This document shows positions 1-11,639 of a stretch of DNA of 64,000 bases, in pieces. Origin of the DNA: Branchiostoma floridae (taxonomy: Eukaryota > Chordata > Leptocardii > Amphioxiformes > Branchiostomatidae); assembly GCF_000003815.2 (NCBI RefSeq), contig NC_049984.1:13800001-13864000 (forward strand). Direction: 5' to 3'. How positions within the stretch are numbered: position 1 is the stretch's first letter; the number at the start of each line of letters is the position of its first letter. The notes beneath the pieces are model-generated. The model saw nothing but the letters and a program-made list of their open reading frames with translations. It was not told the origin of the DNA and made no database searches. A program made the translations under genes and the position numbers.

Positions 1-2
1 AA

Positions 3-2336
3 AATGGTGGTTTTGTCACAAGCATTAGTGCTAGAAATTTTTCAAATGTTGCATTAGACGAGAGCCATGAGATGCTGATAAACCGTGATACAAAAGGAGT
101 CATTACTGGACCTAACAAATTTGAAATTGAGGATCTTGTCTTATTCTTACCCTATAGAGCTAAACTAATCAAGCAAGTGAAAGACCAGGTCCTTACCAAA
201 TCCAATGATAGAACACAAGCTGGTCTGAGTCCTTCTATCATTGAACAGGAGAGACAGAATGTTATCTATTACGCCAGCAGAATTGTTGAGGCTAACATTT
301 TCTCTGTTCCTGTACAAAACAGATGTCTCAATCAACCCTTTACAGGAGTTTCTATTTCGAACATTCAAAAGGAAGATTTACTGAAGTTCAGGGAAGTTGG
401 TAGGGTGTCATTTGACACTTTTATCAAGTTTCGTATTTTGAGTATCCCAAGCACAAAAGCACCTCAAAGGCGAAAGTCTTTAAGAACTTTTTCAGAACCC
501 AAAATGACAAAGTCTAGTATTTCTAAATCTGAAAAGGACAAAAAGTTAGTCTTAGAATGTTATCGTAGAGTTGTTTCTTGGTCCCAGAATCAAAATAAGC
601 CCCTATCTGAAATTGCCCACCTGTTAGATTTGCCCCAGCTAGGTCAGTTTCTGGAGCTGCCTCGTGCTTTATGTGATGCTGATGGTGTCCCTCATAAGGG
701 GACTAAGTCAGCCACAACTTCTTTTTTCCAGTCTAGGTACCCTAGTGCTTTCACTAAAATGTACCCAGTTGGCTTTTCCCCCCAGTGCTCTGTTTTGGAG
801 GGCATGTTTTTGATCAACACAGCTCCCTTGGGTCAGCATAGAACTTTTCTTGATTATTCAAATTTTCTGTTTCAAAAATGGGTTATGCCTTTACTCCTGT
901 CGGGTTGTTATGAAGTCCATATAGTATTTGATGACCCAAACAGAAATGGCCTTAGTCCAAAAGATATTGAAAGAAACAGAAGAGACACTGTTTTGGAAAG
1001 CGACAATTTGGCATCAATTGATTCTATCTCTGATATTATACGCACCCCAAAAGACTGGAGAAAATTCATTTCCTCGCGTCCAAATAAACGTCTATTATGT
1101 TCTTATTTGTGTTCCTCTTTACTCACAGTATGTAAACCTTTTTTGAGGCAGCAACAGAAAGTTTTTACAGCTGGCGCATTTACTGAGGATGAAAGAGACA
1201 TGTGTTATGTTTCTACTGTAGATAGCATTTCCCCATATCCAGACTGTAGGTCCAATCAGGAGGAGAGTGACACTCGTGTTTGGCTGCATGCTGCTTCAAG
1301 CAGTTACAAAAACATATTGATTTATTCACCTGATACGGACACGTATCATGTGGGCCTTCCATTTGTGAGGCATACAGATAAAAGAATTGTCATTTTACAA
1401 AAAGCTGAACCAGGAAATTGGCAATGTCTGGATGTGAATGAGTTGCTATCCTGTTTTGACAAGGACCCTGATCTTTCCTCCATTTCTAGAAATCTACTAC
1501 CCCATATAATACAGTCACTGTTTATCAGCACAGGGTGTGATTATGTTTCCTTTTTTGTTGGCCTTGGGAAAGTATCATTTATGAAAACTTTCTTTCAGTA
1601 TGCAGAATTCATTTCTAGTGGAAACTCTGCGCAAACTTGTGGCTCTCTTTCCTGTGCAGAAAAAGACACAGGTTTCTTGGCTTTTGTTCGTTTAGTTGGT
1701 AGTACTTACTTTCAAAAACACCGTTCCGCTTTTCTTAAGTTCTCGTCTCCTGCCCAACTTTTCAGAGAAACACAGGGTGATAACAGTTTGAAGCATCATG
1801 AAAATTGGTTGCAAACAATTAGGGGTGCCATCTTTGAAAGAATAGAGTTTGAAGACAATAGTTTACCTTCCTTTCAGTCCCTTTGGTTCCATTGGTTACG
1901 TTCTTGTTGGGTTTATCTCACCTGGGCTCAGGCTTTAGAACAAGACTTTTCCTCTGTATTATTAGATAGTTATGGTTGGGTGATAGATAATGGTGATTTA
2001 AAGATTGTTTGGGATTCAAAGGGAAACATTGAAAAAAGTCAGAAAACTGTTGGAATCTTGACTAAAGGATGTAGATGTAAAAGTGGTTGTTCAAGTAAAA
2101 GGTGCAAGTGCCTGAAGAAAGGGCAAGTATGTGGTCCAGGTTGCAGATGTTTGGATTGTTTAAACTTACTGAACACAGATCAACATCAGGAAATTCAGGA
2201 TGACCCAGAAACAGAGTTTTCAGATAGTGATGATCAGGACATTGACCCTACAGATGACATTTATGCATACATTGGTAACCTGTCCGAATTGCAGGATATT
2301 TCAGATTCAGAATTCTCTGATGTTGATTGGACATAA
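3..2336 (+). CDS. PIN/FEN-like, CXC-domain protein of mobile-element type (5' partial)
   Basis: The frame is open from base 3 to the TAA at 2336, so the first ATG at 72 is probably internal and the gene starts left of the window. No intron is needed. A central motif, ESDTRVWLHA followed about 10 residues later by IYSPDTDTYHVGL, resembles the acidic DTR and DTD signatures of a PIN/FEN-like nuclease-type family that I recall as highly multicopy in lancelets, cnidarians and molluscs. Near the C-terminus is a cysteine-rich block (GCRCKSGC, KRCKCLKKGQVCGPGCRC) matching the Tesmin/TSO1 CXC zinc-binding pattern, followed by an acidic tail. The intronless form and family history suggest a gene carried by, or domesticated from, a DNA transposon. 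I see no terminal repeats in the window that would prove this. The nuclease role is inference from motif spacing. Confidence 0.6.
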   Translation, partial: NGGFVTSISARNFSNVALDESHEMLINRDTKGVITGPNKFEIEDLVLFLPYRAKLIKQVKDQVLTKSNDRTQAGLSPSIIEQERQNVIYYASRIVEANIFSVPVQNRCLNQPFTGVSISNIQKEDLLKFREVGRVSFDTFIKFRILSIPSTKAPQRRKSLRTFSEPKMTKSSISKSEKDKKLVLECYRRVVSWSQNQNKPLSEIAHLLDLPQLGQFLELPRALCDADGVPHKGTKSATTSFFQSRYPSAFTKMYPVGFSPQCSVLEGMFLINTAPLGQHRTFLDYSNFLFQKWVMPLLLSGCYEVHIVFDDPNRNGLSPKDIERNRRDTVLESDNLASIDSISDIIRTPKDWRKFISSRPNKRLLCSYLCSSLLTVCKPFLRQQQKVFTAGAFTEDERDMCYVSTVDSISPYPDCRSNQEESDTRVWLHAASSSYKNILIYSPDTDTYHVGLPFVRHTDKRIVILQKAEPGNWQCLDVNELLSCFDKDPDLSSISRNLLPHIIQSLFISTGCDYVSFFVGLGKVSFMKTFFQYAEFISSGNSAQTCGSLSCAEKDTGFLAFVRLVGSTYFQKHRSAFLKFSSPAQLFRETQGDNSLKHHENWLQTIRGAIFERIEFEDNSLPSFQSLWFHWLRSCWVYLTWAQALEQDFSSVLLDSYGWVIDNGDLKIVWDSKGNIEKSQKTVGILTKGCRCKSGCSSKRCKCLKKGQVCGPGCRCLDCLNLLNTDQHQEIQDDPETEFSDSDDQDIDPTDDIYAYIGNLSELQDISDSEFSDVDWT

Positions 2337-2339
2337 ACA

Positions 2340-4579
2340 GATAGGGACATTCATTATCAAAATTAAATGTAATAGAAGTAATTGAATAACATATATCTAT
2401 AAACTTAAACCACCAATATATTCAGTTAATACCTAATAGTGATATAATCAGCCAAAATTATATTATAATAAAAAAAGGTGAATTCGATTAAAATGTATCA
2501 TTCATATGATTGTTATGATTATAAGACTTGGGTGTGTCATGATTTTGTCACTTTGTAGGATTGCCCGCTACATGTAATGAAGGAGTAAAAAATGTACCAG
2601 TAATAACTATTTTTCTTATTCTACCTTTTTGCAGGTAAAAAAAATCAACAACTGCAGGACCACCACCTTCCAGCTGGAAAATGTGAAAGATGATAAAAGA
2701 TACAACTTGTTTGTAGATCTTAGTGCAAAACAAAATACATATTACCATCCGTATATAGTGAGTAATTGTACCTTTCCGTATCAAGTATTTGTCAATCGGA
2801 ATATTTGATTTGTATATTACTGCACCTGTAGAATACGTTTAACTAAGTATATGTAATGTCACAGAGTATCCCAACAATAAGAAAGTATTATCATGATATT
2901 GAAACACCTGTGCTTGAAGATTTCATTGTATGTGCAAGGTTTTTTAAAAAAAGTTGTCTTGAAGCAAACATCATGGCTCTTGGCTTATTTTTGTTCAAGT
3001 AAAGAATAGGAGCATAGGGAGTGTAACCAACAAGTCTGTAAGAGAGAGTGATTGCCGGGGCATTTGTTTTGATTATTAAGACATAGGTGTGTCATGATAA
3101 GAGATAAACATTAAGACCTGGGTATACATGATTGACAGCCACTCGAGGAGCCAACTTGATCATAGCAGTTATCGTTGCTAAGGATGACCCTTTAAAAAGC
3201 GCGTGGCGAGATGAAATTTCATCGGACAGTTTGACAGCATATTGCTACATCCGGCAGCATATTGCTACATCATCGGAAGATCGTCCTCTGTGTCCAAGAT
3301 GGCGGTAGGTATCATACGGGAATTTCCTTCGCTCTCAGTATAATCCACTTTGCAATTATTTCGAGTCTGGTTAGGTTTGCAATTTCATGTCTACTGGGGT
3401 CACTTTTTTGGTACTTTTATGGCTAAAACAGTACCTTACTGTTTACAGTCCGATAGCATGCCATCAATCAAATTGCTTCCACGGCGTGTTTCAATTCTTG
3501 TAAACCGCGACAAATTGCTTCCATGGCGTGTTTCATTTCTTGAAAACCGCGACAGTGACTTAGTCCAAGTTAAAACCAAAACTCTTCAATCACACTAAGA
3601 CCATGTTTCCTTGTTATGGTTGTAAAAGTTTGAATTATAACATTCTCGGTATGATTGAGTTGGATCGGTGAGGAACTTTGTAAGTTGTATACAGTATTGC
3701 AAAAAATCCCTGTTACCGTTATTTCCCGCCAACTCATCACGTGTTGTCTGGTTGCAGTGCATGCGCATTAGTGTAAACAAAGCTCTATAATGACGGCTTC
3801 ACTAATTTGTAACAATATCTTGCTTAAGTGCATAAGGTTACAGTGAAAGACAAAAAGTCAGACAGGCATGTATGCATGTAGTACTTGATTCTACAACACT
3901 GCAGTGCACATTGTAATAGTTATTCATACTATAGTGGTAAAAAGGCTGATTGTTGTGTTGCAAGAAATTCCTGCGGCAATAATAAAAAATTATTATTAAA
4001 TACAATCATTTAGCTTACATTGATTTATCAAGCCCTTTGTGGATCAAGATGGCATTACATATTTTTAAAAGAAGATGACAATATAAAAGCTATTAATAGC
4101 TAATTTAGTAGTAGTAGTCGGTAGTAGTATTTTGTCTGAAGGATTTGATGAGATTATTGAGGTTTGGTTTGGTAATTTGGATAGGCATGTAGGTTTCCAA
4201 GTTTGTGTAACGTTATACTGAGGTGACATATTTCAATTTATGTTCAACTTATCTATTAAATTTGTTACAGGCTTTATCAACTACACAGGAGTTGTGAGTA
4301 TGCTTGGAAATAAAATTCACTCTGTTTTGGTTTTAGCTGTCATTGGTTCATCTGTGTTATCTTTTTCTTCCAAGTTGTCCTCTATTGTAGCAATTAAGCA
4401 GTTAGTCAGTTATTGTTTCACGTAACGGTCCCCATATACCTGCCGAGTTTCTTGATGGCTATGGTAGTATACTAAAAAAACGTATTAACTGGATTGATTG
4501 TGGGCTGGGAAATTGTTTTTGGAAAACGAGCCTTAATGAGTACAAGTTTGCATGATGATGTGTGCAATTGACTGTCCAG
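2340..4579. other. Non-coding stretch with two short tandem duplications and a possible promoter
   Basis: No convincing coding exon was found. There are two small direct duplications: CAGCATATTGCTACATC twice around 3234-3268, and a 42-nt unit twice at 3470-3553. At 3295-3305 CAAGATGGCGG resembles a YY1-type start-site motif. Its ATG (3299) is followed after GCG by a GTAGGT donor, so it could be a tiny first exon of the Schlafen-like gene downstream. The phase does not fit the first recognised exon directly, so a further exon would be needed. Confidence 0.4.
3470..3553. repeat. Two-copy 42-nt tandem duplication
   Basis: The unit beginning AAATTGCTTCCACGGCG and ending AAACCGCGAC occurs at 3470-3511 and again, with four substitutions, at 3512-3553. 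The two copies are directly adjacent. Nothing indicates function. Confidence 0.75.
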
Positions 4580-6089
4580 GCCAGCACATTACATCTATGA
4601 AGAAGTGATTAAAGTGGACAGAGACGTTGTGTTCATGACTGGCTACGATGCGTTCTGCCAAGACCTAAAGAAGAATGCATGTGCGTTCCTAAACGGAAAT
4701 GGGGGAACGATGTTTGTAGGCGTCCTTGACAATGGTAAGGAGATTACTATTGTTCACATCAACACCATGCATTGTAAGGATACAGTTACATGTATGCTCA
4801 TGAACAATTTTACAAATCAGAATAATCAATTATCTAGAAAGATTAAAATGCTTTTTCTTCTGCCTGCCTATGACCCCTTCCGTTTTAACCGCGAAATATC
4901 AATATTTTTAAAAAAACACTAAAAAGACTCCATTAAATCCCTTATTGATAATGTACCAGAATTAAGCCTGTTTGTTAGACAACCACATTACACGCAATAG
5001 GGTTGATCTTAAGGTAGCTGTCCGTGATATCTGTACTCAGTAATTAATGTACTTTCCCTCTATGTAGGTACTGTAAAGGGCGTTGGCCTGACTTCCTCAC
5101 AAGAGGACGATTTGTCAAGGTCAGCACACGACACCATTGCAGACTTCCTACCGGACGTCCCCCCAAGCTGGATCAAGTAAGTAAGCTTACGTGTTTAGTT
5201 TTCACTGGTTTAGATATTTTGTACATGTAGTTGTTAGTAATTCGTGTTATTGTCATACATGATGCAATCGTCGTGCAATAAACTTTGATTTGACTTGACT
5301 ATAATTCTTGCTTCCCTGACTACAGTGTCCGGTTTGTCCCCATCATGAATCTTGAACTGAAGGTGGTCGAGGTACACGTAAAGGCTGGTCCCATCCAAGA
5401 GCTATACGAAACTGGTGACCACAAGGTAGATTATTAAGTTGTAGCTTCCCATTTTTTGTATAATAATTTTTGACATCTTATAAAAATTTAAAAAAACTTA
5501 AAACTTATAAAAATGATGAAACTTATAAAAAATGTTTGTTGAATTGAAAATGTCAGATTTTGAAATAAGAAAATAACATGGGCTCCCAAGCAGTAACAAA
5601 TTTGAAAGCTGGAGACAGTCATGAGTGGTATAGCTGTTGACAATTTACCACAGTGACTAATAAGTGAAACAACAAGTGACCTCATGTATTTACAGAAAGT
5701 ACAGCCCCACAGTATAAAAAAAATAACTATTCTACATGTACCCTACCTGTCCTGTAGGTGTTCATGAGAAAACACGGCAAGGCAGAGGAGCTCAACCCTC
5801 TGCAGATTGCCGAGGAGGTAGTAGAGAGGTACAAGATGGTAGGTATAGAAACAACTAAGGAACATCGTAGACACTCTTTCCTATGCAGGAAAGATGCTTG
5901 TTTCTTTGATTTGTTCCTTTGTTTTGTAATGCTTACTTCCTAAAACAGAATTATTGACAATTATACAATTATACAAAACAGTTGTATTAATGTTAATACT
6001 TGTCATGATTTTCTCAATTTGCATGTGTAATACATGTAATGACTATACTTTTTATCTTGCAGACGATCCGGCAATCTGCAGAGTGTTGA
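4580..6089 (+). CDS. Schlafen-like protein with AlbA_2 domain (5' end unresolved)
   Basis: Exons at about 4580-4734, 5068-5176, 5326-5425, 5758-5838 and 6063-6089 join in consistent phase with GT-AG borders and stop at TGA 6087-6089. The protein contains CAFLNGNGGTMFVGVLDNGTV, the typical core of the Schlafen AlbA_2 domain. It is followed by a region reading FVPIMNLELKVVEVHV and VFMRKHGKAEELNPLQIAEEV, also typical of this domain. The AlbA_2 fold binds or cleaves nucleic acid in several Schlafen proteins; no helicase or other C-terminal domain follows here, so this is a short Schlafen-like form. The acceptor at 4579 needs two bases from an upstream exon that I could not place. AATAAA signals lie about 25 and 70 nt past the stop. 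The family is confident; the exact biochemical role is unknown. Confidence 0.75.
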
Positions 6090-7688
6090 CCTCACCGGTT
6101 CCTCTACAAAATGATGGAATAAATGGAAATCACAGCGTTGTCAATTTATTTACTTCCTACCAAATAAATCTTGCTGTTGTAACTGAATCAAAAACCGCGC
6201 TGTAAAATGATATCCAAAATGTATCCAAAATAGCTTTTCAGTATAATAAAAGGATGTGTACTTCTAGATTCGCTTGTGTAATCTGCATGATTGGCTAACC
6301 ATTTGTGGGGACATGCATGGGGGCATGAGTAAGAGACATTCTTTGGGGATTTGTCAACGCCTAGAGCTAGAGAGAAGAATACCTGTAGGTATAGATGGCT
6401 AATTTGAACCTACATGTATTAGTAACAATCCAGTAAACAAGGGATACATCTACATATTGAAGTTGGTTTCAATGCCTAAACTAAAGTCAAATTCTTCTCA
6501 TTTTGAAGATCTACGAGACACCTTGAACATGCACACACATCCATAAATTTATATTTGATAGAAATTAGGATGGCCTTACCCGTATTTACGTACAAGCATC
6601 CATACTATTCATGCAGGCCGCAACTTCGTACCAGTAGTGCATACAGCGGTAAAATCCATAGTGGAAAAAAGTGACTTGTTCTTGTAGCCATGTAATTCTA
6701 CGGTCGGGAAAACGGTTGGACTTATTATTTTCCCCACCAATCACGACTCAATATTTGATGTGTTCTTTACCAATAGTTTCCTGATCACATGATCTACTGG
6801 TTCTATTAGTGGTTATAATGCGTTTTTTAAATTTCAGGTCGCTACAACTTACAAGCCCCGACAGTATAAAGTTTCTGAGCGAACACCTCTTATTCAGTTC
6901 TGATAGAGCAGCATGCAATATCAGTGGTCGGGAAGATGAGAAAAAATTGAACGTGTGAATAACATAAGAAACAAAAGCGATAAATAAACACAAAAGGAGT
7001 TTTACAGGCTCCACATGTCACTGGAAAAACAGGAGAAATTGGCTACTGAATAGACAGGTAACACACAGAGTATAGAGCCAGCCAAAGCACTAACGGCGCC
7101 AATTCATTTCTTAACTACTATGGTGTGTTATCTGTTCATTTGGCCAAATTCTACGTTTTTTTGCAGCGACAAGTGGAACTTTGTAGGATCTAGAGTTTGC
7201 AACGTACTCTAGATTTTTGTAGTTTGGCCGTAGACCGACCATTAATTAGATATCCGCGGTAACCGGATCGGAAAGGCGCGCGCTCCCTAGAACAGTCATA
7301 GCTCGCCCGAAGGACGTGTTCTATTGAGATGAAAATTCCGCCTTGTCTAGTGACATGGCCTCAGATAATTTCGGGGGAAACCCTTTACGCCCTCAAAATC
7401 GATTAAAAGACAAATACCACCAGAAAGTATGAGATTCGCGCTTTCTGTCGCAATATATTTCGTGTTGGTTTGAAATCTGCGTCAAGGTGAAAACGGGCGG
7501 TGTATTTGCACCAAAAATGCCTGATTTCAGGCCATATTTTTGATCGGGTAAAGAAAACATCTTGGCTCAAAAATCAATGGGAGCAAACTAGCAAGCTTAA
7601 ATAATGCACGCAAGTTGAAATAAGGGAGATTCATGGTTGCGTAACTCAGCGACAAGCTTTTTTGTGAGGGGTGTTGACGCCCTGAGCC
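6090..7688. other. Intergenic stretch, no gene recognised
   Basis: After two AATAAA signals belonging to the Schlafen-like gene (about 6119 and 6162), I see no exon with convincing coding content on either strand. The open frames here are short and lack splice context. The part from about 7200 to 7500 is slightly richer in CpG. Confidence 0.4.
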
Positions 7689-8492
7689 ATGGAACGGACT
7701 ACTTTCTCTCGCGGAAGGAAAAGAGAAACGCATAGAACTCTCGACGTGGCTTTGCGGCTGGATGGCAACATAGTCAAGACCCCAAACCTTCAGGACATGT
7801 TCTTACAGGGCAAGTTTCAGAAGAAGCCCTTTATCCTTGGCACTACCACTGATGAGGGCTTTCTTCTTGTCTACCAATCATGGTACCCAAGAAACATAAC
7901 TAAAAGCCAGTATGAACAGATCATTCAGGCAGTCTATCGAGGGAAAGCACAATTAGTCCTCAAAGAGTACCCCCCTGCAATGTCAGGTTCTGAAAACCCA
8001 ACTCTGTCACGTACCGCCACAGATTTCATTTATGCTTGTCCTGCACGGAGGGTGATCCGATCTGCCACTCACTTTGACCTGTCAGATGTGTGGCTGTACC
8101 ATTTTGACCAAATCACGGAGTCCAAGGGTGTGAACCTGTGGGGGTCTGACTTTGAGTGTTACAATCGCGCCTGTCACGGCTCCGACGTCCCGTATCTCTT
8201 CCAAACCCTGAAGCTAGCCGGACTGAACGTGACTGATGGAGAACAGAGCACAGCCGACTCCATGGCTTACTACTTTGGAAACTTCCTCCACACCGGAGAT
8301 CCCAACAACTCAGGATGGCGAGTTTCCTCCCAGCACCAGGCCCATCCACAACAGTCTGGTGATGTCATCAACTGGCCAAAGTACAACAAGCTCAACAACT
8401 ACGTCAACATGAAGTTCACAGCACCAACTAACCAACTGGAACAAGGATACCTAGCTGAGAAGTGTGATTTCTGGGACAAGAACTTTCCATGA
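7689..8492 (+). pseudogene. 5'-truncated carboxylesterase-like paralogue (C-terminal half)
   Basis: A 267-codon open frame whose residues from about 25 onward match the C-terminal half of the complete esterase at 9466-11563: FLQGKFQKKPF, then TTTDEGF (probable catalytic Glu at residue 56), then CHGSDVPYLF (probable catalytic His). The final motif LEQGYLAEKCDFWD is shared with the neighbour. The signal peptide, the first half of the fold and the nucleophile GxSxG are absent, and I could not find them in the 1.5 kb upstream. The neighbour encodes the matching region in one exon, so the break is not at a known exon border. However, a TAG acceptor near 7735 leaves open a split gene with lost or distant 5' exons. 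There are no internal stops or frameshifts over about 240 conserved codons, so decay is recent or the fragment is used. Without the serine it cannot be an esterase. Confidence 0.6.
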
Positions 8493-9465
8493 ACAATGAC
8501 ACAACTTAAAAAAATATGTCTTTGAATACAGATGACTTGAGTACAGTTGTATATTAAAAAAAATATTTCTTATCAATCACAGCAGAGTACTGTATTTAAT
8601 TTCTACTTTGTACTCTTCCCAATGAAACCACTAAAAGTTTGATATCAGTCTTAGAGAATGGTTTCCTCGGCAAGTGCAAATAAACCTGAATAACATTAAT
8701 TTTTGGCCTTGAATAACATACTGAGAGACATGTCTTTATTTATCTTACGCTTTACCATCGCAAGTGAAGAAGTGCCACTCATGTATATCCAAGCTACAAA
8801 TGAATATTGTCATCTAAGCACACGTACAACTTTGGACACTAAGGAAAAACAACCCTCGTTCATAACAGCAAACAAGGCTGTTATCTTATTTGCAGTGATT
8901 AATCAGTGAAACTGGGTCAGTAAACTTTTGGGCAATGATTGACACTTCAACCAACACTTGTGGAGCTTTGAAGCAAGACCTGCAGAGACTCACCAGGTGC
9001 TGTTTTAATGTTCACAGTGAGCTAGGAGTTACAATGATGAGGATCCAGATCTAGTCCATATATACTGTCATCTCTATATCTTCCCTTTCCTCACTCGGAC
9101 CAAGTATTACATGTACTTGTAGAAAATTTCCAAGTATATTATACATGATACTCTCCAGTCACCCTGTGTGATGTCTCTCCTACTTACAATTTGAATGCAT
9201 TAAAAGCACAGAACTTTACTTTTGACAATCTATGGTAATTCTTAGGGAGTTTTATTATCATTGTGATTATTCAGTCAAATTCCATGGGCGGCCGTGTACC
9301 CAGCAGGATATAATAAACATGGTGAGCTGATAAAACTTTACCCAATGAACAAAGGCTGGATAACAGTCAACAGGAGATAAGCTAGTGGAACACGTGCTGA
9401 AGAGTGACCTTTGGTTGATCAGGCAACAGAATTTATTCTATATAGTCTGCTGTGATCAGTCCACC
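8493..9465. other. Spacer between the two esterase-like copies
   Basis: It contains an AATAAA at about 8681 that could end the upstream copy's transcript. No exon is recognised. An ATG at 9385, in frame with the next gene, would extend its N-terminus, but the ATG at 9466 is followed directly by a signal peptide and has a better Kozak context (CCACCATGG). Confidence 0.4.
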
Positions 9466-11563
9466 ATGGCATCTGTAGTGTCCACACACCTCTCTCTTCT
9501 CCTGCTCTTTATGATGAAGAATGCTGCCAGCATTAATGCTACAGATGGACCCATAGCAAAAACTCAGTTTGGTCCAGTCAAAGGGATCTATGCTGATGAA
9601 GCAGCTATCTTCTTTGGGCTGCCCTTTGGCATGCCACCAGTAGGAGAAATGCGCTGGAAACCACCACAGCCGTTCCACACTAGCTGGGCACCCAGCACTT
9701 ATGATGCAACCTTTCCTAGGCCAGGCTGCTACCAGGTGAGCCTAAACTATTATGGACAAAGCTTGGACAATCGGATACTCATTACTGCCCGTTAACACAT
9801 GGATCTATTAAGCTGTGACCTATTTTATAGGACCCAAGTCTCAAATCTTAATTCACTTCAGCCAGAATAACGTTAGGCAGACTATTATCATCTGTTCCAC
9901 ACCTAGCTACCTACAATATGGCACTAAAGAAAAACAATCATGGACGAAGATCTACATGCATGTCTATATTCATGGCATTGTTACAAAATAGTGGTTCAAA
10001 CAATGTTAGCACTCAATCTAAAACATCTGCCAGATAAAAATCAAGAGGTCATCAGCTAAGGCAGCTCTATCTGTGAGCTAGATTATCTTCAATATTATCT
10101 CATGAAAAGATCCATCGGCTTTATGTTTGTTTGGTTTCATTGTACAGGATGACTGTGGAGCAGCACCAGATCCAGACATCAAACAGGCCTGTCCACAAGA
10201 TGGAAAGTTCAGCGAAGACTGTCTGCACCTCAACATCTTCACCCCCCTCCCCTTTAACCCAATGGAAAAGTTACCTGTTGTTATCTGGTTTCCTGGAGAA
10301 CAATACGTCTATGGCTCAGCAAATAGCTTCCTCTTTGATGGGAGATTCCTAGCTAGTAAGACACATGCTATTGTAGTCACCACTAACTACAGACTTGGGG
10401 CTCTGGGATGTCTGGTAGCTGGGGAGGGTGATGGAGCGGCTAAAGGGAACTATGGAACACTGGATCAGATAACTGCCATGCAATGGGTCCAGAGTAACAT
10501 TAGAAGCTTTGGTGGAGACAAAGACCAGGTGACCATCATGGGGCAAAGTTCAGGTGCAGATTCTGTGGCTCTCCACCTTATGGGAGATGACACAGAAAAC
10601 TTGTTCCAAAGGGCTGTCATGATGAGTGTACCTTTCCACTTCCCGCATAAAACACAGAACCAAGCTGCAAAGCTGGGACAGTCCTTTGCAAGATATCTAA
10701 ACTGTACATCTGGTGACATGGCATGTATGCGTAATGCCTCACCACAACATATCATTGATGTACAATGGAAAGCCATGGCTGTAGACCCATTCCAGCTTGC
10801 AGAAAAGTATGTTAAGTGGGCTCCTATTGTAGATGGTAAGATCCTAACTTCTCAAGATGATCTTGACATATTCCTCCAGGGAAAGTTTCAAAAGAAGCCT
10901 TTTATTATAGGCAGCACCACTGATGATGCATTTCCATTGATTTATGAAGCATGGCAGAAAAACATGACAAAAGAGCAGTACCAGCAAGTTTTGGACACGA
11001 TTCTCATGGGAAAAGCATCCGAGGTGCTGAAAGAGTACCCACCCGCTCTTACTGGAGATGAGCGCCCGACTTTGGCCAATCTTGCCACGGACATGTTTTA
11101 CACCTGTCCAACCCGCACAGCCATCCGTTCAGCCATCACACATGGCACAACAGACGTCTGGCTCTACCACTTCGATCACGTCGTGAAGGGAAAGGACTTG
11201 TGGCCTCACCAAGACCAGGTGTGCTATGAGAAGGTTTGCCATGGGTCTGATCTTCCCTTCCTTCTACAAACATTGCCGCTATTTGGACCTAAGATGACAG
11301 ACTTGGAACAGAGCATGGCTGATGACATGGCCCTCTACTTTGGGAACTTCATCCACACTGGTGATCCAAATGGTCAACCACACCAAGCTTCCATCCACCA
11401 ACCCGATCACTTTCATGGCTCTCCCAGGCCAAGTAGCATCTATTGGCCAAAGTACAGCAAGGAAGGGGGCTACATGAACATGAAATTCACAACATCTGGT
11501 ACACAACTGGAACAGGGCTACAGGAGCCAAAAGTGTGACTTCTGGGATACAATTAGCAGTTAA
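9466..11563 (+). CDS. Secreted carboxylesterase/cholinesterase-family protein (crystal-protein-like)
   Basis: Two exons, 9466-9735 and 10148-11563, join in phase 0 (donor CAG|GTGAGC, acceptor TACAG|GAT) to give 561 residues, the normal length for this alpha/beta hydrolase family. The N-terminus MASVVSTHLSLLLLFMM is a signal peptide. EDCLHLNIF is the family signature, GQSSG carries the probable nucleophile Ser224, and CHGSDLPFLL carries His455. Two catalytic features are unusual. The acid position, DEG in the upstream copy, is DDA here (Asp350 for Glu), and the oxyanion-hole HGGG segment reads WFPGEQY. It may be a weak or altered hydrolase or a binding protein; both changes are seen directly, the effect is inference. 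A polyadenylation signal at about 11620 lies only about 15 nt from EXOC2 exon 21 on the other strand. The two esterase copies are a tandem duplication. Confidence 0.85.
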
Positions 11564-11639
11564 ACTTTTCCTGTAACCTGCAGTTTCTAAAGACTGAGGT
11601 GACATAGTAATCAATCATGTAATAAAAAGTGTTGCTCAC

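Noticed and set aside
3299-3304. ATGGCG followed by GTAGGT as first exon spliced directly to 4580
   Set aside because: Splicing to either acceptor at 4579 or 4584 would be out of phase, so at least one more exon would be needed; kept only as a possibility.
3470-3553. CRISPR-like repeat
   Set aside because: There are two directly adjacent units without spacers in an animal genome; it is a simple tandem duplication.
9385-9465. Upstream ATG at 9385 as start of the esterase
   Set aside because: It would place 27 extra residues before a good signal peptide; the ATG at 9466 has the better context and gives the usual family length.
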